Part shown: in pieces, positions 8,023-16,938 of the stretch | How the letters are laid out: each line of letters opens with the position of its first letter | Position numbering within the stretch: the first letter of the stretch is position 1 | Source of the DNA: Planctomycetota bacterium | GTDB taxonomy: Bacteria; Planctomycetota; Planctomycetia; Gemmatales; Gemmataceae | Direction: 5' to 3' | Assembly: GCA_029777335.1 (NCBI GenBank) | Contig: JAKOSN010000325.1 | Location: 1 to 32,220 of the forward strand | Length of the DNA stretch: 32,220 nucleotides | Position numbers and translations under genes: made by a program | The notes under the pieces: model-generated | Database searches by the model: none | What the model was told of the DNA's origin: nothing | Seen by the model: only the letters and a program-made list of their open reading frames with translations

Positions 8023-8254
8023 GATTTTCCGATTGGTTTGCTCCGGGAAACTCTTCCCGGTGTGCCCGTCTCACCCTCTCTGTCGATCGTTTGCACTGTG
8101 ACTGAGGCGCCATTCCTCAGGGGCAGAGTTGTTCCTTGACAGCTTCTTCCTCGTCGTGCCATCATGCCAGTTGCGCGGTAAGCTGGACGGAGGAGCGGTG
8201 GCTGCTCCGTGGAACTGCCTTCGACCCGTCGAGCTGAGGGAGACGGTTGTGATC
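8023..8254. promoter_or_regulatory. Divergent promoter region with two hairpins
   Basis: This region lies between the kinase (minus) and the cytochrome operon (plus). It holds a perfect 7-bp stem with a 4-nt loop, CCGGGAA-ACTC-TTCCCGG (8043-8060), and a perfect 6-bp stem CTGAGG/CCTCAG (8102-8120, 7-nt loop). A consensus -35 hexamer TTGACA lies at 8136-8141; a poor -10 candidate CATCAT follows 18 bp later (8160-8165). An AGGGAG sequence lies 12-17 nt before the cytochrome ATG. The hairpins could be operators or leader structures. Confidence 0.4.
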
Positions 8255-9658
8255 ATGCGCCTCCTTGTTCGCGTTCTCCCGGTTGCTGCCTTGCTCACCG
8301 CCCTCTATTTCGCCTGGCCGCGGTCGCCCGCGGTCGGCCAGGGCGTGCTCGCCCCGGATACCGCACCGGCAGCCAGGTACGTCGGGGCGGCCTCCTGCGC
8401 CTCCATGGCCTGCCACAACGCCAACGGTCTCAAGGGAAGTCCCCGCAGCGAATACACCACCTGGGCGACCTACGACAAGCACGCCCGCGCCTTCGCCGCT
8501 CTGGAAACGGACCGCTCGGCCACCATGATTCGTAATCTCTACGGCGCCGACAGCAAACCCGCCACGCAGACCGCCCTCTGCCTCAAGTGCCATGCCACCA
8601 ACAACGGCGAGCAGACAAATACCGGCCCCCGTTTTCAACTGGCCGATGGGGTGAGCTGCGAGGCTTGCCACGGTCCGGCCGAGAAATGGCTTTCTGCCCA
8701 CTATCAGGCCGGCTTCAAGGAGAAATCGATCCAGACCAAGTTCAAGGAATATGGCCTCTGGCCAACGAAGCAGCTGGCGTTTCGCGCCAGGCTCTGCACC
8801 GAATGCCATGTCGGCGACGGCTCGCGCGAGGTCAATCATGATCTGATCGCCGCTGGCCATCCGCGTTTGAGCTTCGAACTGGGCGGGTATCACGGCATCG
8901 CGGCCAAGCACTGGCGCGATCCCGATCCTCAGACCGAGGTCAAGCTGTGGACCCTGGGTCAGTTGCTCGCTGCTCGGGCGGCTCTGGACTTGCTCCACAC
9001 CCGCGCCGAGGGCGCCGGCAAGGAAGGCTCTGCCAGCCGCCCCTGGCCCGAGTTCGCCGAGCACGATTGCTTCGCCTGCCACAAGAATCTCCAGGTCGAG
9101 AGCCCCCGGCAACGCACCTGGAAAGCCGAGGACAAACCCGGCACCCTTCCCTGGGGCTCATGGTACTTCAGCATGACACGGCCGTTCGCCCGGCAGACGG
9201 GTGGCGAGGCATTGAAACTGGAGGCGGCCCTTGAGCGTATCAAGGCGTTGATGCAACGCCCCGCACCCGATGCCGCCGGCGTCGCGGTCGAGGCGAAGGC
9301 CGCCCTCAAGTTACTCGACGACTGGATCCAGCAAGAAGAGAAGAAGCAGTACACCGGCGCCGAGGCCAAGGCTCTCTTCCGCGCTTTTCTGGACGCCCAG
9401 ATGAAGAACGCCAATGCACTGGATTGGGACCAGGCCACCCAGCTCTACCTGGCCCTCGCCGCGCTGCACCAGGGGATGAAGGATCTGGGCGAGCAGCCCG
9501 CCGATCCGACCGCGCTGAGCAACGATCTTCGTTCCGTGAGCCAACGGTTGCGCACTGCCTTCCCGCGTGGCTCCGACAGTCCGAGTCTTTTCGATCCCAC
9601 CGCCAGGCCGGATCTCGCCGAACAGCTCAAGAGCATTCGTACTCACCTGGGGAACTGA
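8255..9658 (+). CDS. Five-haem c-type cytochrome, cytochrome c554-like
   Basis: A 467-residue exported cytochrome. An N-terminal hydrophobic segment (about 3-20) is followed by CASMACH (48-54, a CX4CH site), CLKCH (109-113), CEACH (135-139), CTECH (181-185) and CFACH (272-276), giving five probable haem sites. Conserved His residues for distal ligation are visible, for example YDKHARAF and IAAGHPRL. The spacing resembles the cytochrome c554 type; residues 280-467 are helical and carry no haem sites. The protein should sit in the periplasm, perhaps membrane-anchored, and move electrons; partners are unknown. ATG 8255 is used; GTG 8249, closer to AGGGAG, would add two residues. It is the first gene of an operon with its paralogue, 13 bp downstream. 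Comparison with the paralogue, which has CASCH at the first site, supports the CX4CH as a true haem site. Confidence 0.9.
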   Translation: MRLLVRVLPVAALLTALYFAWPRSPAVGQGVLAPDTAPAARYVGAASCASMACHNANGLKGSPRSEYTTWATYDKHARAFAALETDRSATMIRNLYGADSKPATQTALCLKCHATNNGEQTNTGPRFQLADGVSCEACHGPAEKWLSAHYQAGFKEKSIQTKFKEYGLWPTKQLAFRARLCTECHVGDGSREVNHDLIAAGHPRLSFELGGYHGIAAKHWRDPDPQTEVKLWTLGQLLAARAALDLLHTRAEGAGKEGSASRPWPEFAEHDCFACHKNLQVESPRQRTWKAEDKPGTLPWGSWYFSMTRPFARQTGGEALKLEAALERIKALMQRPAPDAAGVAVEAKAALKLLDDWIQQEEKKQYTGAEAKALFRAFLDAQMKNANALDWDQATQLYLALAALHQGMKDLGEQPADPTALSNDLRSVSQRLRTAFPRGSDSPSLFDPTARPDLAEQLKSIRTHLGN

Positions 9659-9671
9659 CAGGGGCACTCTC

Positions 9672-11537
9672 ATGACAGCGTTGGTTCTGTGGAAAAAGGG
9701 GGCCCTGCTCCTGGGTCTGGGAACGCTGGCAACGGCGCTCCTGCTTGGGGTCCATGGCCGCGCCGTCAGCCAGGCGCCGCCCGCGCCCCCGGAGAAGGAC
9801 GAGTGGAAAAACTGCAAGTATCAGAATGCCGTCTCGTGCGCCAGTTGCCACACGCAGCCCACGGGGAACAATCTGCGCGCTCCCGGGCAGAAACGCGCCC
9901 TTGATGTCGTCCTGATGACCGAGTACGCCATCTGGAAAACTCATGACAAGCATGCGCAGGCCTATGCTGTCCTCGCCGGTCCGCGCGGCAAGTTGATGGC
10001 GCGTCTGCTCGGGCAAGACGTCCTCAAAAAAGAGACAGGGTGTTTGAATTGCCATGCGATGAGCAACCTGGCCGGCCACGCCGATGCGGGCGGACTCGAC
10101 CTCAAGGACGGCGTCAGTTGCGGCGGGTGCCATGGTCCGTCGAGTGAATGGCTCGGACCGCATGCTCTCCCCACCTGGCGTGACAAGACCGCCGAGGAAA
10201 AACACAAACTGGGGATGCGCAATCTCCGCGATCCGTTGGTGCGGGCCGAGCTGTGCTATTCGTGTCACATCGGCAATGCCCGCGAAGGGAAGGTGGTCAC
10301 CCACGCGATGTTCGCCGCTGGCCATCCTCCCTTGCCACCCATCGAGTTGGCGACCTTCTCGAAGAACGAGCCCCAGCACTGGCGCAACAGCACGGATGTC
10401 CCCTACTTCAAGGAGAACGCCAGGGATCCCAAGGTGGTCGCAAACTATCAGCTGACCGACGCCGATTTCCACCAGACGCGCTTTGCCGTGGTCGGCGCCC
10501 TGGCCGCCCTGCGAGCCACTGCCAACCTGGCCCGCGACCGTGTTCCCGGAGCCCCAGGCGATGCCATATCGCTCTGGCCGGAACTGCAGGGCGAGGGCAA
10601 ACTCGCCTCGTCGCGCTGGGCCGAGATCGCCATGGCCCACAGCGATTGCTTCGCCTGCCATCACGATCTCAAATATCCGGGTTTTCGCCAGCAACGCGGC
10701 TTTGGCTATGAACTCCCCGGCCACGAGATCATTCGCGCCACTCCCGGCCGTCCGCTCGTGCGTGGCTGGCCGCTCGCCCTCCTTGAACCCGCGCTGCAAA
10801 CAACCGGCCAGGGGACACGCACCGCCGACCTGGAGCAGCGCTTGAAAGAACTCGCCCGCGCCAGCAATGCCCGTCCCTTCGGCAAACCCGACGAGATCAG
10901 CAAGGCCAGCGGCGACCTGGCCGACTGGTCTGAGTCCGCTCTCAAGGCGCTCAGCGATCCGACCAGGGTCAAGTTCGACTCCGCCTCCGTATTGCAACTC
11001 ATGCATCGCCTGTGCCAGGTCGGACAACGCGGCAAGGAGCAGAAAACTCCCTATCTCCCCGACCAGGAGAGTGCTCGGCAACTCGCCTCGGTCCTCAAGG
11101 TGGCCTACGACGACTGGAGCCGCAAGAACGGCAAGATCGAGGCGCTCACGCCGCTGCTGACCAGGCTCACCGACATGGTCGATGCCGAGCCCTTCTTCAA
11201 GCGACCCGAACGCACACGTGTCACCTTTGGCATCGTGACACAGGGGCAGAATCCTCAGGGGCAGGAAGCCTTCGAGAAATACCTCCAGGGCGATCTGGGT
11301 GATTCGGCCTCCCTGCTGCGCATGACCAAGGTCTCCGAGCCGATCTCGCTCTTTCTCCTGGCGGTGCGCGGCATCAGCAACGACGATTTCAACGCTGGCC
11401 TGATCAAGAATGCCGACGCCTTGCAGAAACTGAGCGATGCCGAACAGGAGAAACTCCTCAAAACGATCGGCGCTTTTGACCCGAAGGCCTTTCTCTCCCT
11501 GTTGCGTGACATCGACGAGAAACTGCCTTCCCGTTAA
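9672..11537 (+). CDS. Five-haem c-type cytochrome, paralogue of the preceding gene
   Basis: A 621-residue exported cytochrome with an N-terminal hydrophobic segment (about 10-27) and five CX2CH sites: CASCH (56), CLNCH (124), CGGCH (150), CYSCH (195) and CFACH (326). Order and spacing match the upstream cytochrome, as do shared elements such as HDKHAQAYA, DGVSCGGCHGPSSEWL and FAAGHPPLPPIEL, so the two arose by duplication. A ~290-residue C-terminal region without haem sites is predicted helical and longer than in the partner. It is likely periplasmic and works in the same electron-transfer chain. ATG 9672 follows AGGGG; the gap from the upstream stop is 13 bp. A strong hairpin follows the gene. 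Confidence 0.92.
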   Translation: MTALVLWKKGALLLGLGTLATALLLGVHGRAVSQAPPAPPEKDEWKNCKYQNAVSCASCHTQPTGNNLRAPGQKRALDVVLMTEYAIWKTHDKHAQAYAVLAGPRGKLMARLLGQDVLKKETGCLNCHAMSNLAGHADAGGLDLKDGVSCGGCHGPSSEWLGPHALPTWRDKTAEEKHKLGMRNLRDPLVRAELCYSCHIGNAREGKVVTHAMFAAGHPPLPPIELATFSKNEPQHWRNSTDVPYFKENARDPKVVANYQLTDADFHQTRFAVVGALAALRATANLARDRVPGAPGDAISLWPELQGEGKLASSRWAEIAMAHSDCFACHHDLKYPGFRQQRGFGYELPGHEIIRATPGRPLVRGWPLALLEPALQTTGQGTRTADLEQRLKELARASNARPFGKPDEISKASGDLADWSESALKALSDPTRVKFDSASVLQLMHRLCQVGQRGKEQKTPYLPDQESARQLASVLKVAYDDWSRKNGKIEALTPLLTRLTDMVDAEPFFKRPERTRVTFGIVTQGQNPQGQEAFEKYLQGDLGDSASLLRMTKVSEPISLFLLAVRGISNDDFNAGLIKNADALQKLSDAEQEKLLKTIGAFDPKAFLSLLRDIDEKLPSR

Positions 11538-11563
11538 CCGGCTGTCAACCGAGCATCTCCACC

Positions 11564-11595
11564 GAGCCGAGCGGAGCAATCCTCCCTCGGCTCGT
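11564..11595 (+). terminator. Hairpin after the cytochrome operon
   Basis: CGAGCCGAG (11564-11572) and CTCGGCTCG (11587-11595) pair perfectly. After a one-base bulge, GGAG and CTCC extend the stem, leaving a 5-nt loop. It lies 26 bp after the cytochrome stop codon and is followed by a pyrimidine-rich stretch. It is probably a terminator although the U-tract is weak. Confidence 0.6.
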
Positions 11596-11770
11596 CGTCT
11601 TTCTCCCCTGGCTGGCTTTCCGCGAAACATGGAAAACCCAGGGAGCACTTCTTATGATACCCCTTGAGGGGAACAGGGGAGTTGCTGCCAATCTTCCCTT
11701 TCTCTGAGTCGCTTCTGGGCGTGTCCTGAAGATAACCAATCACTTCCATTCGTCGGGGAAGGGGCTCCTG

Positions 11771-12958
11771 ATGAGTCGCCATCTCGTGCGTTCAGTATAT
11801 CTTGTCCTCGGCGGCGCCCTCCTCGCGGGGTTGGGGGGATGCAGTCAGCAACCCAAGATGTCGCCCATCGAACCGCCAACGGTCACGGTGGCAACTCCTC
11901 TTAGCCAGGAGATTGTGGATTACGTCTATTTCACGGGGCGCACAGAGGCGGTCGAGTCTGTGGAACTGCGGGCGCGCGTCTCCGGCTATCTGGTCAAAAT
12001 CAACTTCGCCGATGGAGCGATGGTCAAGAAGGATCAGGTTCTCTTTGAAATCGATCCCCGTACTTACCAGGCGCAGCTCGACCAGGCCAAGGCGCGCGTC
12101 GATGTGGCCAAGGCGCAGATCAACTTTGCCGAGGCGGAGTACAAGCGCAACAAGGTGCTGCGAACCACGGGCTCCGTGAGCCAGGAAGACCTGGAGAAAT
12201 CGCAGCGCTCGCTGGAAGTGGCGCAAGCCGACCTGGTCGCCGGCCAGGCCGAGGTGGCCCGCTTGCAGCTCGATCTTGACTTTACCAAGGTGATCGCGCC
12301 GATCAGCGGCCAGGCCAGCCGCACCCAGATTACCGTTGGCAACCTCGTGGAGCCTGGCAAGACTCTCCTGACCACCATCGTTTCTCTCGACCCGATTTAC
12401 GCCTATTTCGATGTCGATGAGCTCACCGCACTCAATCTCCAGGCCAAACGCCGCGGCAACGGCACTCCGCGCGACGAGAAACCCGAAGTCATGCTGGAAG
12501 TGGCCAACGAGACGGGCTATCCCCACGTTGGCAAGATCGACTTTGTGGATAACCAGGTGAACGCCGCGACCGGGACCATCCGCGTCCGCGGCGTCTTTCC
12601 CAACAAGGACCAGGTGCTCTCCCCGGGCCTCTTTGTCCGTGTTCGGGTCCCCACCAGCAAACTGCACCCTGCCCTTCTGATCACCGACCGCGCCGTGGGA
12701 ACCGATCAGGGGCAGAAGTTTGTCTACGTCCTGAACGAGAAAAACGAGGTGGTCTACCGCCCGGTCACACTCGGCGCCGTGCAAAATGGCCTGCGCGTGG
12801 TGGAATCCGGTCTGAATGCCAGGGAGCGGTTAATCATCAATGGCCTGCAACGAGTGCGCCCGGGCCTGGAGGTTAAACCCATCGAGGGAACCATTCAGTC
12901 CAGCGCGCCGGCGCCCCAGCCAAACAACGGGAAGAAGCCCGCAAACGGAACGAACTAG
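11771..12958 (+). CDS. RND efflux periplasmic adaptor (membrane fusion lipoprotein)
   Basis: A 395-residue HlyD/AcrA-type adaptor. The signal peptide ends in lipobox LGGC (Cys24), so the protein is lipid-anchored. The barrel-sandwich (lipoyl) half-motif VELRARVSGYLVKINFADGAMVKKDQ is split by a helical hairpin (about 95-160, with Gln/Ala-rich heptads) from the second half, DLDFTKVIAPISGQASRTQITVGNLVEPG. Beta-barrel and membrane-proximal domains follow, ending with a Pro/Asn/Lys tail. It bridges the inner-membrane pump to an outer-membrane channel. ATG 11771 follows a GGGGAAGGGG sequence. The pump gene starts 23 bp downstream, so they are co-transcribed. No channel gene is adjacent; the TolC-like gene at 28.6-30.2 kb is a candidate partner. 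Confidence 0.95.
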   Translation: MSRHLVRSVYLVLGGALLAGLGGCSQQPKMSPIEPPTVTVATPLSQEIVDYVYFTGRTEAVESVELRARVSGYLVKINFADGAMVKKDQVLFEIDPRTYQAQLDQAKARVDVAKAQINFAEAEYKRNKVLRTTGSVSQEDLEKSQRSLEVAQADLVAGQAEVARLQLDLDFTKVIAPISGQASRTQITVGNLVEPGKTLLTTIVSLDPIYAYFDVDELTALNLQAKRRGNGTPRDEKPEVMLEVANETGYPHVGKIDFVDNQVNAATGTIRVRGVFPNKDQVLSPGLFVRVRVPTSKLHPALLITDRAVGTDQGQKFVYVLNEKNEVVYRPVTLGAVQNGLRVVESGLNARERLIINGLQRVRPGLEVKPIEGTIQSSAPAPQPNNGKKPANGTN

Positions 12959-12981
12959 ACCTTCGGAGAGGAGAGTGGCTC

Positions 12982-15900
12982 GTGTTTGCGCGCTTCTTCA
13001 TTGATCGCCCCATCTTTGCCTGGGTGATCTCCATCGTGATTGTGCTCGGCGGACTGGCCTCGCTGGTCTCCTTGCCAATCGCGCAGTATCCGGAAATCAC
13101 CCCGCCCTCGGTCTCGGTCACCTGCCAGTATCCCGGCGCCAGTGCCACAGTGGTGGCAGACACCGTGGCCGCTCCAATCGAACAACAGGTCAATGGCGTG
13201 GAGAACATGCTCTACATGTCCTCGCAGTGCGCCAATGACGGCACCTACAACCTGACGGTCACCTTCAAACTCGGCACCGATCTGAACATGGCCCAGGTGC
13301 TGGTGCAAAACCGGGTTTCTTTGGCCACGCCCACCCTCCCCGATGTCGTCAAGTCCACCGGCGTGACTGTGAAGAAAAAATCGCCCAGCATCCTCCTGGT
13401 GGTCAACCTCTACTCCGACGACGACCCGGCCACCAGGAAACCGTTCTACGATCAGCTCTATCTCTCCAATTACGCGACCATCCAGATCAAGGACGAGCTG
13501 GCGCGCCTGGACGGCGTCGGCGATGTCACCCTGCTGGGACAACAGGATTACAGCATGCGCATCTGGGTCGACCCCGAACGCCTCGCCTCGCGCAACCTGA
13601 CGGCGGGCGACGTGGTCCGGGTGTTGCGCGAGCAAAACGTCCAGGTGGCCGCCGGGCAGATCGGTCAGCAACCCGTCCCTTCGGGGCAGGATTTTCAGTA
13701 CACCATGACCACGCTTGGTCGGTTGCAACAGGCCGAGCAGTTTGGCGCCATCGTCCTCAAGACCGGCGCGAATGGTCAGGTGACCTATCTGCGCGATGTC
13801 TGTCGCATCGAGCTGGGCGCCAAGAACCAGGATGTGCGCTGTCGGCTGGATGGCAAACCGTCCGCCGGATTGGCGATCTACCAGTTACCCGGATCGAACG
13901 CGCTCGACGTCGCCGACAAGGTCAAGGCGAAGATGCGCGACTTGAAGAAGCGCTTCCCCAAAAACCTCGAATACAGCATCGTCTACGACACCACCCCGTT
14001 CGTGAAAGAATCGGTCATGGAGGTCTTCAAGACTCTCCGTGATGCGGTGATCCTGGTCGCCATTGTGGTTCTGCTCTTCCTGCAAGACTGGAAAGCGCTG
14101 ATCCTCCCACTCATTGACGTGGGGGTGTCACTGATTGGTACGTTGATCTTCATGGTGGGGGTGTCGGCCATCGGGACCGCCACCGGAGTGACCGCTCTGC
14201 AATTCAGTCTGAACAACCTGACCCTGTTCGGCCTGGTGCTGGCCATCGGCATTGTGGTCGACGATGCCATTGTGGTGCTGGAGAACATCGAACGCTGGAT
14301 GGCGATGGGCTATCCCGTGCGCGAGGCGACCATTCACGCCATGGATGAAATTACCGGGCCGATCGTCGCCATCACCCTGGTGCTCTGCTCCGTCTTTCTC
14401 CCCAGTGCCTTCATTCCGGGAATTACTGGGCAATTTTATCGTCAATTTGCCTTGACGATCGCGGCGTCGATGTTACTCTCCGCCATCAACGCCATGACCA
14501 TGACCCCGGCACGGGCGACCTCGGTGTTCGGGCATCGCAAACCGGGCGCGCATGGTCACGACGAAGCGCGCGAGGCGCTCCCCTGGTGGGGCATTGCCGG
14601 CATCCTGGGTTTTCTGGGGATGCTTCTCCTGCAAAAGCTCCTGGGGCACTGGCTGCCTGGCGGAGAACACCATGGCGAGGAAGAACTCTCGCCCGAAGCG
14701 GAGTTGATCAACTGGGGAGTATGGGCCGCGTTATTCCTCCCCGGGATCGTTGTCGGTCTGTTCACCCATCGCCAGGTGAACTGGGCGCTGGGAAAGTTCT
14801 TCCGCGCCTTCAACTATGCCTTTGACAAGGCGACCGTGGTCTACGGGTATTGTGTGGGTCGGGCGCTTCGACTCAGCTTCATCGTCCTGGTCCTCTACGT
14901 GGGTCTCCTGGGCCTCACTGGCTATGGTTTCACCCACATCCCCACCGGGTTTATCCCCAGCCAGGACAAGGGCTACCTGGTGGTGAACATTCAGTTGCCG
15001 GATTCGAGTTCGCTGGAGCGCACCGCCGAGGTCACCGAGAAGATCGAGCGCATTTGCCGGGAAACCGCGGGCGTCGCCCACACGGTGGCGATCCCGGGTC
15101 AGTCGGTCATCCTGAATGCGAACAGCTCCAACTTCGGCTCGATGTTCGTCGTTCTGAAGTCGTTCCACGACCGCCCCGGCGCGGACCTTTATGGCGATGC
15201 GATTGCCGCCACGCTGCGTAAACGCTTTCGCGACGAGATCCAGGAAGCGCAGGTGGCGGTCTTCGGGGCGCCCCCGGTGGACGGCCTGGGCAACGCGGGC
15301 GGGTTCAAGTTGATGGTGGAGGATCGCGGCGATGCCGGGCTCGATGTCTTGCAGGGACAGGCCGACAACCTGGCTCTGCAGGGCAATCAGCAACCCGGCC
15401 TTGTCGGCCTTTTCAATAGCTTCCGCGCCAATACGCCCCAGCTGTACGTGGATATCGATCGCATCAAGTGCAAGACGATGGGAGTTTCGCTCACCGATGT
15501 CTTTGATACGTTACAGGTCTTCATGGGCAGTTATTATGCCAACGACTTTAACCGCTTTGGCCGCACCTGGCAGGTCAACATCCAGGCCGATGCGCCCTTC
15601 CGCCTCGATCCGGAAACGGTCCGTCAGTTAAAGGTGCGCAACCGCCAGGGCGACATGGTCCCGCTTGGAACGGTGGCCACCATTCAGGATTCGAGCGGCC
15701 CTGTCATGGTGACACGCTACAACATGTATCCCGCCGCCAGCATCAACGGGGCTTCTCTGCCGGGTGTCAGCAGCGGCGACGTGATCGCCATCATGGACAC
15801 CCTGGCCAAGAAGGAACTCCCCGGCTCCATGACGACGGAGTGGACCGAGTTGACCTACATGCAAATCATCGCAGGGAACACGGCGATCTTTGCCTTCGTG

Positions 15901-16506
15901 GGCGCCATTGTCCTGGTTTTCCTGGTGCTTGCCGCCCAGTACGAAAGCTGGTCGCTGCCGATGGCGGTCATCCTTGTCGTCCCCATGTGTCTGTTGTGCG
16001 CCCTGATCGGCGTCGCCCTGGCCCGCATGGATATGAACATCTTCGTTCAGGTGGGTTTCGTGGTGCTCGTCGGCCTGGCCAGCAAGAATGCCATTCTGGT
16101 GGTGGAATTCGCCCGTGATCAGCAAAAAGAAGGGAAGTCGCGTTATGATGCCAGCGTCGAGGCCGCCAAGACACGCTTGCGACCCATCATCATGACCTCG
16201 TTTGCCTTCATCCTCGGCGTGGTGCCGCTCATGCTCGGCCACGGCGCCGGGGCGGAGATGCGGCGAACGCTCGGCACCGCCGTTTTCAGCGGCATGCTCG
16301 GCGTCACCCTCTTCGGGCTCATCTTGACGCCGGTGTTCTACTATGTGGTGATCGGCCTGGCCGGCAATCCGACTGTCCCTGGCCATGCCAAAACTCCCGA
16401 AGCCCCCCTCCCCTCGGGGGGAATGGGCCACCCCACGGGAGATGGGATCAAAGTCCCCAGTGAAAAGACCCCCGAAGAACGAATCCAGACCACGCCACCC
16501 AAATAA
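12982..16506 (+). CDS. RND efflux pump, AcrB/HAE1 family, with extra membrane insertion
   Basis: An 1174-residue inner-membrane proton-driven drug/solute exporter. Hallmarks: N-terminal FARFFIDRPIFAWVISIVIV (TM1), the TM4 acidic pair in AIGIVVDDAIVV (Asp427, Asp428), the TM10 lysine in GLASKNAILVVEFARD (Lys1035), and large periplasmic loops including GFIPSQDKGY. The family is usually about 1030-1060 residues. The excess lies mainly at residues ~515-605, between TM6 and TM7, where a His-rich loop (KPGAHGHDEA), two added hydrophobic segments (WWGIAGILGFLGMLLL; WGVWAALFLPGIVVGLF) and GGEHHGEEE are inserted. A Pro/Gly-rich tail of ~45 residues adds the rest. GTG 12982 is preceded by GGAGAGGAGAG. 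It forms an operon with the adaptor. Substrate not predictable. Confidence 0.96.
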   Translation: MFARFFIDRPIFAWVISIVIVLGGLASLVSLPIAQYPEITPPSVSVTCQYPGASATVVADTVAAPIEQQVNGVENMLYMSSQCANDGTYNLTVTFKLGTDLNMAQVLVQNRVSLATPTLPDVVKSTGVTVKKKSPSILLVVNLYSDDDPATRKPFYDQLYLSNYATIQIKDELARLDGVGDVTLLGQQDYSMRIWVDPERLASRNLTAGDVVRVLREQNVQVAAGQIGQQPVPSGQDFQYTMTTLGRLQQAEQFGAIVLKTGANGQVTYLRDVCRIELGAKNQDVRCRLDGKPSAGLAIYQLPGSNALDVADKVKAKMRDLKKRFPKNLEYSIVYDTTPFVKESVMEVFKTLRDAVILVAIVVLLFLQDWKALILPLIDVGVSLIGTLIFMVGVSAIGTATGVTALQFSLNNLTLFGLVLAIGIVVDDAIVVLENIERWMAMGYPVREATIHAMDEITGPIVAITLVLCSVFLPSAFIPGITGQFYRQFALTIAASMLLSAINAMTMTPARATSVFGHRKPGAHGHDEAREALPWWGIAGILGFLGMLLLQKLLGHWLPGGEHHGEEELSPEAELINWGVWAALFLPGIVVGLFTHRQVNWALGKFFRAFNYAFDKATVVYGYCVGRALRLSFIVLVLYVGLLGLTGYGFTHIPTGFIPSQDKGYLVVNIQLPDSSSLERTAEVTEKIERICRETAGVAHTVAIPGQSVILNANSSNFGSMFVVLKSFHDRPGADLYGDAIAATLRKRFRDEIQEAQVAVFGAPPVDGLGNAGGFKLMVEDRGDAGLDVLQGQADNLALQGNQQPGLVGLFNSFRANTPQLYVDIDRIKCKTMGVSLTDVFDTLQVFMGSYYANDFNRFGRTWQVNIQADAPFRLDPETVRQLKVRNRQGDMVPLGTVATIQDSSGPVMVTRYNMYPAASINGASLPGVSSGDVIAIMDTLAKKELPGSMTTEWTELTYMQIIAGNTAIFAFVGAIVLVFLVLAAQYESWSLPMAVILVVPMCLLCALIGVALARMDMNIFVQVGFVVLVGLASKNAILVVEFARDQQKEGKSRYDASVEAAKTRLRPIIMTSFAFILGVVPLMLGHGAGAEMRRTLGTAVFSGMLGVTLFGLILTPVFYYVVIGLAGNPTVPGHAKTPEAPLPSGGMGHPTGDGIKVPSEKTPEERIQTTPPK

Positions 16507-16586
16507 CGAACCGAAACGTGGCCGCAGGTCGACCGGAGCGAGGAGGATGCTCACTAACTCCGGATTCCCTTTTCAGGAGACGACGA

Positions 16587-16910
16587 ATGCGTACGACCAA
16601 GCAGAACATTCTTCTCGCCCTCTTTCTCCTTGCCCTGGGCATTGGCGCGAGCACGATGTTAACCCCCACGCCGCGACTCATCGGAGCCGCCGCCGACGAG
16701 AAGCCCAGCGCCACGCCGCGCTACACGGTCGTTGAAACCGAGGGCACCAACCTGGTAGTCACCGACAACAGCACCAACATGCTCTACTTCTACACCATCG
16801 ACAAGGAAGAGAAGCCCGGCGCGGATCTGAAGTTGCGCGGCAGTGTCGATCTCACGCAGGTCGGCAAGCCTGTGATCAAGCCCAAACTGCACCACGTCGA
16901 GAAGAAGTAA
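16587..16910 (+). CDS. Small exported protein of unknown function
   Basis: A 107-residue protein with a basic start and hydrophobic segment (NILLALFLLALGIGAS) that should direct export. The mature part is a likely small beta domain: TPRYTVVETEGTNLVVTDNS and MLYFYTIDKEEKPGADLKLRG, ending KLHHVEKK. I do not recognise the family. ATG 16587 follows AGGAG at good spacing. It lies 80 bp after the RND pump gene and 28 bp before the next small gene on the same strand, so it may be a late member of the efflux operon or part of a separate small transcript ending at the terminator near 17.3 kb. Confidence 0.7.
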   Translation: MRTTKQNILLALFLLALGIGASTMLTPTPRLIGAAADEKPSATPRYTVVETEGTNLVVTDNSTNMLYFYTIDKEEKPGADLKLRGSVDLTQVGKPVIKPKLHHVEKK

Positions 16911-16938
16911 CATCCTTCGTTTTCGGGGAGATCCAGTG

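Noticed and set aside
9627..11648. Long minus-strand open frame (673 codons) opposite the second five-haem cytochrome
   Set aside because: It is antisense to a well-supported cytochrome, and the translation has no domain features.
12955..13728. Minus-strand open frame (257 codons) over the start of the RND pump gene
   Set aside because: It is antisense to a strongly conserved pump N-terminus, and the translation is His/Asp/Gly-rich without domain features.
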